Assembly (NCBI GenBank): GCA_900320545.1
Contig: ONSU01000007.1
Coordinates: 1-64,000 of the forward strand
From: an uncultured Bacteroidales bacterium
GTDB taxonomy: Bacteria; Bacteroidota; Bacteroidia; Bacteroidales; UBA932
Direction of reading: 5' to 3'
DNA: 64,000 bases
Below are positions 33,654 to 41,900 of the stretch, in pieces; the first letter of the stretch is position 1; each line of letters begins with the position of its first letter. Both the position numbers and the translations under genes were made by a program. The notes under the pieces were generated by a model. The model did no database searches, was not told the origin of the DNA, and was given only the letters and a program-made list of their open reading frames with translations.

Positions 33654-34141
33654 TTCCGTTCAAAGATATGGACAGCCCTTTGTTTTGACGAGCCTTTCTC
33701 GAGAAGATTTCCCTTGGAATACTTCGCCCAGGAGCATTCCCCGTCACGATAAGATGCCACATAGAAGTCGATGGAGAGAGCGTTGGTCACTTTTACGGGG
33801 TGAACGGTAACTTCCTTCGGATTGGCTCCAATCCCAACGGAAATGCCGCTTGTGGCCGACACAACGGACTCCAGCGGAATTCCTCTACCGTAATCCCGGA
33901 CAACAGCACAAGTCGCGTTCACCTCTACAGAAAGGCCCTTTCCGTACCCCATCTGGAACTCATTCACCGCCATGACAAGAACGCCGTCCAACATAGCATA
34001 GATGCCGTCCTTCGGGTCGGAGCCATCGCCCAGCCGACCGATATACATTTCCGGCCGCCTTTGGACATGTTCGTTCCATTCAAGCGTCTTGATGCTATTG
34101 TCATCAATTTGTCCTTTTGCGGGATTATGATTCTGTTCCAT
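33617..34141 (-). CDS. Degenerate GyrB/ParE-type GHKL domain protein
   Basis: 174 residues aligned by eye to the GyrB N-terminus: EHVQRRPEMYIGRLGDG (as VRKRPGMYIG), GIYAMLDGVLVMAVNEF (as GLHHMVFEVVDNAIDEA), VVRDYGRGIP (as VQDDGRGIP) and VKVTNALSIDFYVASYRDGE (as [20 protein letters not shown]). In this alignment the catalytic Glu becomes Gly and the Mg-binding N-box Asn becomes Met, while the D-x-GRG motif stays; the ATP lid is about 25 residues shorter. Transducer and topoisomerase parts are absent. Possibly an ATP-binding or gyrase-mimicking protein without ATPase activity. It has its own palindromic promoter. Confidence 0.7.
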   Translation of the reverse strand: MEQNHNPAKGQIDDNSIKTLEWNEHVQRRPEMYIGRLGDGSDPKDGIYAMLDGVLVMAVNEFQMGYGKGLSVEVNATCAVVRDYGRGIPLESVVSATSGISVGIGANPKEVTVHPVKVTNALSIDFYVASYRDGECSWAKYSKGNLLEKGSSKQRAVHIFERNYRPRFLLSSSK

Positions 34142-34162
34142 AGGTTCTTTTGTTTACGATTA

Positions 34163-34196
34163 CAAATTTAAGCCTTTTTTCTGCCAAACCTTGGCA
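34163..34196 (-). promoter_or_regulatory. Island promoter 5 (GHKL gene): palindrome + -7 box
   Basis: On the minus strand: TGCCAAGGTTTGGCA (34182-34196), 11 nt, TAAATTTG (34163-34170), 21 nt before the ATG at 34141. Confidence 0.85.
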
Positions 34197-34284
34197 ACTC
34201 TCCTTCGGTTATTACGTTAATTGTCGAAAGCCCAGTAGATATAAAATAAAAAAAAACGCTATCTTTTAAAGATAACACTAACCC

Positions 34285-34318
34285 TGCCGAAGTTTAGCAG
34301 GATACCAGTGTAAATTTG
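34285..34318 (+). promoter_or_regulatory. Island promoter 6 (DUF262 gene): palindrome + -7 box
   Basis: TGCCGAAGTTTAGCA (34285-34299, one change in the right half), 11 nt, TAAATTTG (34311-34318), 26 nt before the ATG at 34345. Divergent from promoter 5. Confidence 0.83.
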
Positions 34319-34344
34319 CAGAATTATAAACAACAGCATCAATT

Positions 34345-36012
34345 ATGGAGGCATCAACAAATATTCAAGCCATGTTATCGGATGGCTTTATCTTTGTCCC
34401 AAACTATCAGCGAGCCTACTCGTGGGATCAAGAGAAGCAGGTAGCAGTCTTTCTTTCTGATATTGAACAATATGTTCAGAGCAAGTCGAAATCCAAATAC
34501 TATTTTGGACATTTTCTTTTTGAAAAGGTTGGCGAGAAAAAATATGGCGTTGTTGATGGCCAACAACGTTTGACCACTATTGTAATTTTTCTTTCAGCCC
34601 TTTATAAGCAGTTAAAAGGAATACGTGATTTGACTGAAGAGGAGGAATTCGAGTACAGCAGTATGATAAGGCTGGCCAGTCGCTATCGTTTTTCAACAGT
34701 AGATTACGACAATCAGCTCTTTAAGGAGTACGTGATAGACAGGACAAAGAAAGATAAGATTGGACTCAAAACTGAATCGGAGAAGAGGATTGTTGCCGCG
34801 TATGATTTCTTCTCTTCAAAACTTTCTCAAAAATCAGAAGAAGAACTATTAGCTTTATATTCCGCCGTCAAAAGCGCATCCTGTTCCACCTATATGGTAG
34901 AAAATGAATCTGATGCTATTCAGATGTTTATTTTTCAGAATAATCGAGGAAAGAAGCCAACGAACCTGGAAATCGTCAAGGCTCAGTTTATGTTCAACGT
35001 CCACCTTTATGGAGGAGAGGAAACTGACAACTTGCTTAGCGATATAAAATACAGATTCGAGAATATCTATCGCTCAATCTCTCGGATAGAAAGGAAAATT
35101 GATGAAGATGACATCCTCGTTTATACTCAGAGGGTTTTCTTCAACAATCTCAATGAAGGGAATGCCTTGGCTAAGGTCGATGAAGAATTAGCCAAAGAGA
35201 GTCGAATCGAATTTATTAAAGGCTTCACACAGGGCCTTTCGAGTAGTTTCAACTATTTGGAACAGTTCTTTACGGAAGACTATGATAAGAATTACAATAT
35301 CCATTCTGCCATCAGCCTTCGCTCTCATTACGATATTCTAATGCCGTATGTGATAAAGGCATACTCATTTGGTTTAGATCGTGAAACTATCGGCACCCTT
35401 TGTAATTCGTTAGAAACACTATTTTTGAGACAACTTGTTATTCGCAGGAGTGCAATAATGAGCTATAGACTCAATGGAGTCTTCCAGCGATTTACTGGAA
35501 ACATAGAAGAGACAGTTGACCTTATTAACTGGATGAAGAATCCAAATGATTGGTGGTTCCAGTATTGGGATGACGCTCAATTTGATGAGGCGTTAAATGG
35601 ATGGATTGAAGAAAGAACAGCCAAATTCCTTCTTTGGAAGTACGAAAATTACCTTCTGGATGGAGGTAAAGGAGGCTATGATTTCATTCGTTTCGACTCA
35701 ATCCCAGAAAAGCATTTGGAGCACATCGCTCCACAGACAAAAACGAATGATGAGCCTGTTTCAGCGGGATATTGCGAGTATGATGAGGAATTCAGAAACT
35801 CTTTCTTGAATTGCATGGGCAATTATCTTTTGCTGTCCGCTCCTCATAATGAGTCAATTGGAAATAAGCCATTTGAACTGAAGAGGTCAACATATACACA
35901 ACTTCTTCAGCAACGCGAAATTCAGGATATGACTCCGGATATCATTTGGGACAAAGATAAAATTGCTTTGCGTCAAAAGAACATCAAAGAATTCATTAAG
36001 AGCATCTATTAA
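34345..36012 (+). CDS. GmrSD-like protein (DUF262 + DUF1524 HNH)
   Basis: 555 residues. N-terminal DUF262: VPNYQRAYSWDQEKQ, KYYFGHFLFEK and VVDGQQRLTTIVIFL, the nucleotide-binding/DGQQR motif of GmrS. The middle is helical. The C-terminal nuclease part contains LEHIAPQ (H-x-x-P of DUF1524) and the downstream GNYLLLSAPHNESIGNKPF block. Type IV restriction enzymes of the GmrSD/BrxU kind use NTP hydrolysis by DUF262 to direct cleavage of modified phage DNA. A single chain holding both halves is common. Under the same palindromic promoter as the ATPases and nucleases, so likely an effector of the island. Confidence 0.85.
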   Translation: MEASTNIQAMLSDGFIFVPNYQRAYSWDQEKQVAVFLSDIEQYVQSKSKSKYYFGHFLFEKVGEKKYGVVDGQQRLTTIVIFLSALYKQLKGIRDLTEEEEFEYSSMIRLASRYRFSTVDYDNQLFKEYVIDRTKKDKIGLKTESEKRIVAAYDFFSSKLSQKSEEELLALYSAVKSASCSTYMVENESDAIQMFIFQNNRGKKPTNLEIVKAQFMFNVHLYGGEETDNLLSDIKYRFENIYRSISRIERKIDEDDILVYTQRVFFNNLNEGNALAKVDEELAKESRIEFIKGFTQGLSSSFNYLEQFFTEDYDKNYNIHSAISLRSHYDILMPYVIKAYSFGLDRETIGTLCNSLETLFLRQLVIRRSAIMSYRLNGVFQRFTGNIEETVDLINWMKNPNDWWFQYWDDAQFDEALNGWIEERTAKFLLWKYENYLLDGGKGGYDFIRFDSIPEKHLEHIAPQTKTNDEPVSAGYCEYDEEFRNSFLNCMGNYLLLSAPHNESIGNKPFELKRSTYTQLLQQREIQDMTPDIIWDKDKIALRQKNIKEFIKSIY

Positions 36013-36060
36013 CGAGTTTTTCGTTGATAATTATATGGGGGAATGCCAAAGAACGGAAGT

Positions 36061-36094
36061 TGCCACTCTTTGGCATTCTTTCTTCATATCTTCG
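36061..36094 (+). promoter_or_regulatory. Island promoter 7: palindrome + -7 box
   Basis: TGCCACTCTTTGGCA (36061-36075), 11 nt, TATCTTCG (36087-36094, C for T in the box). The nearest ATG is 5 nt on (36099), implying a leaderless mRNA, or 36135 for a normal leader. Confidence 0.75.
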
Positions 36095-36098
36095 TGGC

Positions 36099-36248
36099 AT
36101 GAAACAGAACACAGAAGAGCCCGACTATCGTTCGATGAACGAGGTCCAGCTCAAACATGAACTCATCAAGCACGAGAAGAAGATTCTCGACATTACCGGC
36201 GATCCCATCGAGTACAAGCACTATTGCCCGTTCTTGGACCGAATATAG
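36099..36248 (+). CDS. Small protein of the island (49 residues)
   Basis: 49 residues from the ATG at 36099 (or 37 from 36135). Sequence MNEVQLKHELIKHEKKILDI, then TGDPIEYKHYCPFLDRI: a charged helix with a short Cys-containing tail. No family recognised. Placed behind the seventh copy of the island promoter, which is the main reason to believe it is expressed. If the ATG at 36099 is used, the mRNA would be leaderless, unlike the other six units. Confidence 0.5.
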   Translation: MKQNTEEPDYRSMNEVQLKHELIKHEKKILDITGDPIEYKHYCPFLDRI

Positions 36249-36313
36249 GACGAAGCAAAGGTCGATGCGGCCGAGAATGCTCCATTTACTTGCGATATTG
36301 TACAAAAATTGTT

Positions 36314-36321
36314 TAACTTTG
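36314..36321 (+). promoter_or_regulatory. -7 box of the AbiE operon
   Basis: TAACTTTG, 16 nt before the ATG at 36338 and 28 nt before the ATG at 36350. The TGCC-N7-GGCA palindrome is absent, so the AbiE pair is not part of the island regulon. Confidence 0.5.
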
Positions 36322-36337
36322 CAAGTGAATAGAATAA

Positions 36338-37153
36338 ATGCGTAAAACCATGAGCATTGCTGACTGGATAGAAGGACTGGCTCCGAGCGGCCGATACACG
36401 TTCTCCAAGGAGGATGTGCGGAAGGCTTTTCCCGCTATGTCCGCCCCTACCGTCGACACGGCCCTGCACCGCGCCGTGGTCAAAGGCCGGGTATTCTCCC
36501 CCTGCCGTGGAATCTATGTGGTCGTGCCCGAGGAATACCGGCTGTGGAAGGCTGTGCCGCAGGAAGTGTATCTGGACCGGATGATGCAGTATCTCCAGCG
36601 AAAGTACTACGTCTCGCTGCTTAGTGCCGCCGAGCGCCACGGTGCGGCCCATCAGGCTCCGATGGAATTCCAGGTAATGGTAGAACCTCCTGTGATGCGC
36701 GACAAAGAGCGCGAAGGCTATGTCATCCGCTATGCCGAGCGCCGGGAAATCCCTATGGCCTATGTCCAGCGCCTGGAAGTGCCATCCGGTTGGCTGAACA
36801 TCTCCGGCCCGGAACTGACGGCAGTGGACCTGGTGGCCTATCAGGAACACATCGGTGGTCTCACGAGGGCAGCAACGGTGTTGGAAGAACTGTCCCTAAT
36901 GCTGGATTTCACCAAGCTTGACACCAATTTCATGAAGGTCGCATCCGCCCCCGTATTCCAGCGTCTGGGCTACCTGCTGGATCGCGTATTGGAAGAAGAA
37001 TCCATTGCAGACGGTCTGCTCGCCCTGATGAAATCCGGAGGCATGAAGATGAAAGCCGTGCCGCTCAGGCTGGGGGCATCGGTTGATGACGCCGAAGTGG
37101 ACAAGAAATGGAGAGTGGTGGTGAACCAGGAAATTGAAATTGACGACTTATGA
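36338..37153 (+). CDS. Type IV toxin-antitoxin antitoxin, AbiEi family
   Basis: 271 residues; an in-frame ATG at 36350 (MSIADWIEGL) is an alternative start. The N-terminal winged-helix part (RYTFSKEDVRKAFPAMSAPTV, then GRVFSPCRGIYVVVPEEYR) and the following domain (YVSLLSAAERHGAAHQ, VDLVAYQEHIGGLTRAATVL) match AbiEi antitoxins. In AbiE systems the antitoxin represses its operon and counteracts the nucleotidyltransferase toxin without stable contact. Overlaps the toxin gene by ATGA. Gives phage abortive infection in known cases. Confidence 0.88.
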   Translation: MRKTMSIADWIEGLAPSGRYTFSKEDVRKAFPAMSAPTVDTALHRAVVKGRVFSPCRGIYVVVPEEYRLWKAVPQEVYLDRMMQYLQRKYYVSLLSAAERHGAAHQAPMEFQVMVEPPVMRDKEREGYVIRYAERREIPMAYVQRLEVPSGWLNISGPELTAVDLVAYQEHIGGLTRAATVLEELSLMLDFTKLDTNFMKVASAPVFQRLGYLLDRVLEEESIADGLLALMKSGGMKMKAVPLRLGASVDDAEVDKKWRVVVNQEIEIDDL

Positions 37154-37968
37154 TACAGAGAGCATTTATAACGCAATGGGGTACGGTCGTACCGTGGTCT
37201 TCTCCGCGCCTGGTGGAGCAGGACCTAATCATTTGTAGGGCGCTGGTGTCGATATACAGCGACCCCTTCCTGAAGGAACACCTCGCCTTCCGTGGTGGCA
37301 CGGCGCTGCACAAACTCTATCTGGAGCCGCAGCCCCGCTATTCGGAAGACATCGACCTGGTCCAGGTGAATGCCGAACCCATCAAAGAGACGATAGACCA
37401 TTTGCGCGAAGCCCTCTCTTGGCTGGGCGAACCCGTCGTCAAGCAGAAGAAACACAACAACACCCTTGTTCTCCGCGTACAGCCGACCGACGTGGGCGCC
37501 GGCGAAATCCACCTGAAAGTGGAAATCAACTGCAAGGAGCATTTCAGTGTCTTCCCGATGGTACGTGTACCCTTCTCCGTCGAGAACGATTGGTTCAGTG
37601 GCCAGTGCGACGTGCTCACATACGAGCTGGACGAACTGGTCGGGACGAAAGTCCGCGCACTCTATCAGCGCCTCAAAGGCCGTGACCTTTTCGACGTTTA
37701 CACCGCACTTGTCACCGACAAACTGGATCTTGACCGTGTAATGACGGCCTACGACCGCTATCTACGTTTCGTGGCCAACCATGCTCCAACCTACAAGGAA
37801 TTCGTGCTGAATATGGACGAGAAGATGCAGAATCCTGATTTTTTAGGCGACACCGCCGGCCTCCTTCGTCCCGGCCTTTCTTTTGATCCCCAAGAAGCGT
37901 GGGAAAAGGTCCGCATCGGGATTGTCTCAAGACTTCTCCATGCGGTGGCCCAAAATAAAATGACTTAG
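37150..37968 (+). CDS. Nucleotidyltransferase AbiEii toxin family
   Basis: 272 residues. Active-site motifs of the DUF1814/AbiEii nucleotidyltransferases: FRGGTALHKLYLEPQPRYSE followed by DIDLVQ (GG...S.DxD), then KVEINCKEHFSV and the LVGTKVRALYQRLKGRDLFD segment, all characteristic. It would transfer nucleotides to tRNA or another target and stop growth on phage infection. Complete and paired with the AbiEi gene upstream. It lies outside the WYL-type promoters but physically inside the island. Confidence 0.9.
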   Translation: MIQRAFITQWGTVVPWSSPRLVEQDLIICRALVSIYSDPFLKEHLAFRGGTALHKLYLEPQPRYSEDIDLVQVNAEPIKETIDHLREALSWLGEPVVKQKKHNNTLVLRVQPTDVGAGEIHLKVEINCKEHFSVFPMVRVPFSVENDWFSGQCDVLTYELDELVGTKVRALYQRLKGRDLFDVYTALVTDKLDLDRVMTAYDRYLRFVANHAPTYKEFVLNMDEKMQNPDFLGDTAGLLRPGLSFDPQEAWEKVRIGIVSRLLHAVAQNKMT

Positions 37969-38054
37969 AAAATACTATTAAACTCTCCTCGAAAGCCTCG
38001 TTATCTAATCCGAGAGAAAGATAGCAATTCTTCGTACAGAAAATCATATAAATC

Positions 38055-38270
38055 TTGATTTTCTATTCGAAAAGCTACTATATATGCGGGAAGTTGTTAC
38101 GCCTCAAGCGTGGATTATACATAGTAAACCCAACTTGGAGTGGTAGGCGTATCAGCAACGAACGTGTCGCCAATCACCTTTATTCTCCGTTCCTGAACAA
38201 TCCCGGCGAACTGGATATCTGGTCCAATGACTATTTCCTGCAGCTGGTGGACAGTATGAAAATTCAATGA
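38055..38270 (+). pseudogene. AbiEi-like/antitoxin remnant with internal deletion
   Basis: An open frame (TTG at 38055) includes LLRLKRGLYIVNPTWSGRRI and SNERVANHLYSP, a pattern seen near the N-terminus of AbiEi-like antitoxins (RLkRGlYv..g...s.e.iANhLygPs). It then switches to an unrelated C-terminal-looking piece, DIWSNDYFLQLVDSMKIQ. No ATG suits. It looks like two ends joined after an internal deletion, i.e. a dead second toxin-antitoxin locus. The rest of 37969-38341 holds no gene I can support. Confidence 0.5.
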
Positions 38271-38341
38271 TGCCTATTCAGAATATTTGTTGTAGTTTTG
38301 CAGAAAACCCGCTTGGCAAAAGGGCGGGCTTCCATAACGTA

Positions 38342-38758
38342 ATGTCAAAGAAAGTTTATTTTGCCGGCTCCATCCGCGGCGGGCGGCAGGATGCGGAGCT
38401 TTACAAGCGCATCATCGAGTACATCCAGCGGAATCATGTCGTCCTGACGGAGCACGTCGGGGATCTGTCCAAGAGCAAGACCGAGGGGCTGAAAGACCGT
38501 GACGTGGCCATCTATGAGCAGGACACCGCCTGGCTCCGTGAGGCCGATGTTGTGATTGCGGAATGCACCACGCCATCCCTTGGCGTCGGCTACGAACTGG
38601 CCTATGCCGAAGCCCGTGGCATCCCTGTCCACATCTTCTACAACAAGCCCCGCACGAACCTTTCCGCCATGCTCACCGGCGACAAGTACTTCGAAATCCA
38701 TCCCTATACGGCTGAAGAGGAGATATATCCCGTCATCGACTTTATACTGAATCAGTAA
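38342..38758 (+). CDS. DNPH1/Rcl-like nucleoside-phosphate N-glycosidase
   Basis: 138 residues from the ATG at 38342. Very close in pattern to RCL/DNPH1: KVYFAGSIRGGRQDAELYKR, VLTEHVGDL, IYEQDTAWLREADVVIAECT, PSLGVGYELAYAEA and NLSAMLTGDKYF. The catalytic Glu of LGVGYE and the Tyr/Asp pocket residues are present. These enzymes hydrolyse 2'-deoxynucleoside 5'-monophosphates, cleaning up modified or damaged nucleotides. Its position at the edge of the island may be functional (nucleotide depletion or salvage) or incidental. Confidence 0.85.
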   Translation: MSKKVYFAGSIRGGRQDAELYKRIIEYIQRNHVVLTEHVGDLSKSKTEGLKDRDVAIYEQDTAWLREADVVIAECTTPSLGVGYELAYAEARGIPVHIFYNKPRTNLSAMLTGDKYFEIHPYTAEEEIYPVIDFILNQ

Positions 38759-38898
38759 ATTATTATCCCGTTTGGCAGCAAAACAGGGGTAAAACGTAAC
38801 TTAACCCTACCTGCAGGAACGGTATGGAAACGTTTCGGGGCCGAAATGCTGCCATACCGCCCTTCGAAATCTTTCTGGCTTTGCGGGATGGGGGAGCG

Positions 38899-38930
38899 TT
38901 TGTAAGGAAAAGTAAAAGTCACTATCTTTG
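38899..38930 (+). promoter_or_regulatory. Promoter of the DUF2723 gene
   Basis: TTTG at 38899-38902, a 20-nt spacer and TATCTTTG at 38923-38930, a textbook Bacteroidota promoter 20 nt before the ATG at 38951. Confidence 0.75.
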
Positions 38931-38950
38931 CAGGATTGAATCGGATTTTT

Positions 38951-41900
38951 ATGGAGAATAAGAAATTTACGTTATGGAACCGGATTGTGGCGGGCATCGT
39001 TTTTCTGGTGTCGGCCATAACCTACCTCCTTACGATAGAGCCGACGGCCTCGTTCTGGGACTGCGGTGAGTTTATCGCATCATCTTACAAGCTCGAGGTG
39101 GGGCATCCGCCGGGAAACCCTGTGTTCCAGCTGTTCGCCCGCGTGTTCACGATGTTCACCGACGCTTCCCATGCGGCGGTGGCGGTCAATGCGATGAGCG
39201 GTATCTGCTCGGCGCTGACGATCCTGTTCCTCTATCTGACCATCGTGTTCTTCGTGCGGCAGATTATCAAGCCGGAGAAGGGCGGCGGTTATACCCTGGC
39301 GCAGGCCGTCACGATTTATGGCAGCGGCGCCGTGGGCGCATTGGCGTACTGTTTCTCCGATACTTTCTGGTTCTCTGCCGTCGAGGGAGAGGTGTATGCG
39401 ATGTCTTCGCTGGTGACCGCCCTGGTGCTCTGGGCGATGACCAAGTGGTATGAGCAGGCCGACGAGCCGCACGCCAACCGCTGGATCGTGCTGATCGCGC
39501 TGCTGATGGGCCTCTCGATCGGTATCCATCTGCTGAACCTGCTGGCCATTCCGGCCCTGGTGTATATGTATTATTACCGGAAGAAAGGGGAGGGATCCTA
39601 TACGTTCTGGCAGTGGGTCGGCATCGGCCTCGTCGGCGTGGTGATCCTCGGCTTCCTCGTCTTCCTGTTTATCCCGTATCTGCCGAAGGTGGCTGCCGGC
39701 TTCGACCGCCTTTTCGTCAACGGCTTCGGTCTGCCGTACAACACGGGCGCCGTCTTCTTTATGGTCGCGCTCATCGGTCTCTGCATCTGGCTGCTGTTCT
39801 GGTCGCTGAAGAACGGGAAGGTGCTGCTGAATACCGTCGTCCTCTGCGTCACGATGGTCACCATCGGCTTCTCGCTTTTCGGCATCGTCATCATCCGGTC
39901 CAGCGTCAAGACTCCGACCAACGAATATCAGCCCGACAACCCGTACACCCTGGTCCGCTATCTGAGCCGGGAGCAGTACGGCTCCACGCCGCTCCTCTAC
40001 GGCCAGTATTTCGACGCGCCGTATGACCTGAGCGAGAGCAAGTACTGGGCGCCCCTCGGCGGCAAATACATCAAGGCGGACGGCCCCGTGGACGCGTCCT
40101 ACAAGGCCTCCGGCAAGATGCTATTCCCCCGGATGTGGTCGTCGGCCGATCCGAAATTCATCGATTTCTATCAGTATTACACCGAAGGCAAGGGCCGCCG
40201 CGTTCCCGGCGCCGAGCACCGCAAGCCGACGATGGGAGCCAACCTCCGCTACTTCTTCGACTATCAGCTGGGCTGGATGTACTGGCGGTATTTCATGTGG
40301 AATTTCGCCGGAAGGCAGAACGAAGTGCACAGCCCGACCCCGGGCGAACTCTTCTACGGCAACTGGGAGAGCGGCATCGGCTTCCTGGACCGCTGGCGTC
40401 TCGGCGACCAGAGCGGGGCTCCCGACATCCTCAAGGAGAACAAGGGCAAGAACCACTACTTCCTCCTGCCGCTCCTGCTGGGTATCCTCGGCCTCGTCTT
40501 CCAGTTCGACAAGGACAAGCGGGGCGCCTGGATCGTGTTCCTGATGTTCTTCATGACGGGCATCGCGATCGTCATCTACCTCAATCAGCCGCCGTATCAG
40601 GTCCGTGAGCGGGATTACGCCTACGCGGGTTCCTTCTATATGTTCAGCGTCTGGATCGGAATGGCGGTGGCGGCCCTCTACACCTGGATCACGGAGGCGT
40701 CGAAAGGCAAATACGCCAAGGAGACCGCCGTTGCCGTGACCGCGTTCCTGCTGTGCGTGCCCGCCCTGATGGCGGAGGAGAACTGGGACGACCATGACCG
40801 TTCCAACCGCTATACCGCGGTGGAGATGGCGAAGAATTATCTCAATTCCGTCGGGAAGAATGGCATCCTCATCACCCACGGAGACAACGATACCTTCCCG
40901 CTCTGGTACGCCCAGGAGGTGGAATCGGTCCGTACCGACGTCCGCATCGTCAACACCTCCCTGCTCGGCACCGACTGGCACATCGACCAGATGAAATACG
41001 CAGTCAACGAAAGCGCCCCGCTTCCGCTGACGGTTCCGCCTTCCCAGTACCTTTACGGAACCAACGAATACATCTTCATCTACGGCGACGACGGCACCCC
41101 GATGCTGCTGAGCGACGTGATGGATGTCTTCAAGGACCAGCGCCCGCAGTTCAAGGTCGACCTTCAGAGCGGCCGCCGGGTGGATTTCATCTGCGCGCGG
41201 AAGCTGGTCATCCCCGTCAACAAGGAGAACTGCCTCAAATACGGCATCGTCGACCCGATGTTCGCCGACGAGATCCCCGAGAGCATCACCCTCGAGTTGT
41301 CTCCCGGCAAGAATTATCTCTCGAAGCCGGAACTGTTCGTCCTCGACCTCCTCTCCAATTATCAGTGGGACCGTCCGCTGCATATGCTCAATATGGGCGG
41401 CGACCTGGACGTGGGATTCCGCAACTTCCTCACCTACGAGGGCTTCTCCTACAAGTTCACCCCGATCCGCAACACGGTCAAGTCTACGGATGTCGGGAAG
41501 GTCAACGCCCTGCATCTGTACGACATGATGAAGAACGTCTACACGTGGGACGCCCTGAAACGGACCGACTGGTTCGTCGACTATCAGAACTGCTATACCT
41601 TCCTCGGCGTGCTGTCGCAGCGTTCCATCTTTGTCAACGTTGCCGACGCCTTGATGAAGGCGGGCGAGAACGGGAAGGCCCTCGAGATCCTGGATCTCTG
41701 CCAGGAGAATGTGCCCGAGGCGAATTTCCCGCTGGAGACCATTTCGATCGGCTTCACGACCAACGACTATATGGTCGTTTCGATGATCGAGGATTACTAT
41801 AAGCTCGGCGCGGCGGAGAAGGGACGCGCAATGGCGCTCCGGTTTGCCAACGAACTGCTCCGCACCTCATCCTTCTACCTCGATTTCTACGAGTATTCCC

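Noticed and set aside
38761..38860. Eighth copy of the island palindrome near TTTGGCAG and CTGCCATA
   Set aside because: Neither has the TGCC-N7-GGCA pairing, and the nearby -7 box has a normal TTTG at -33.
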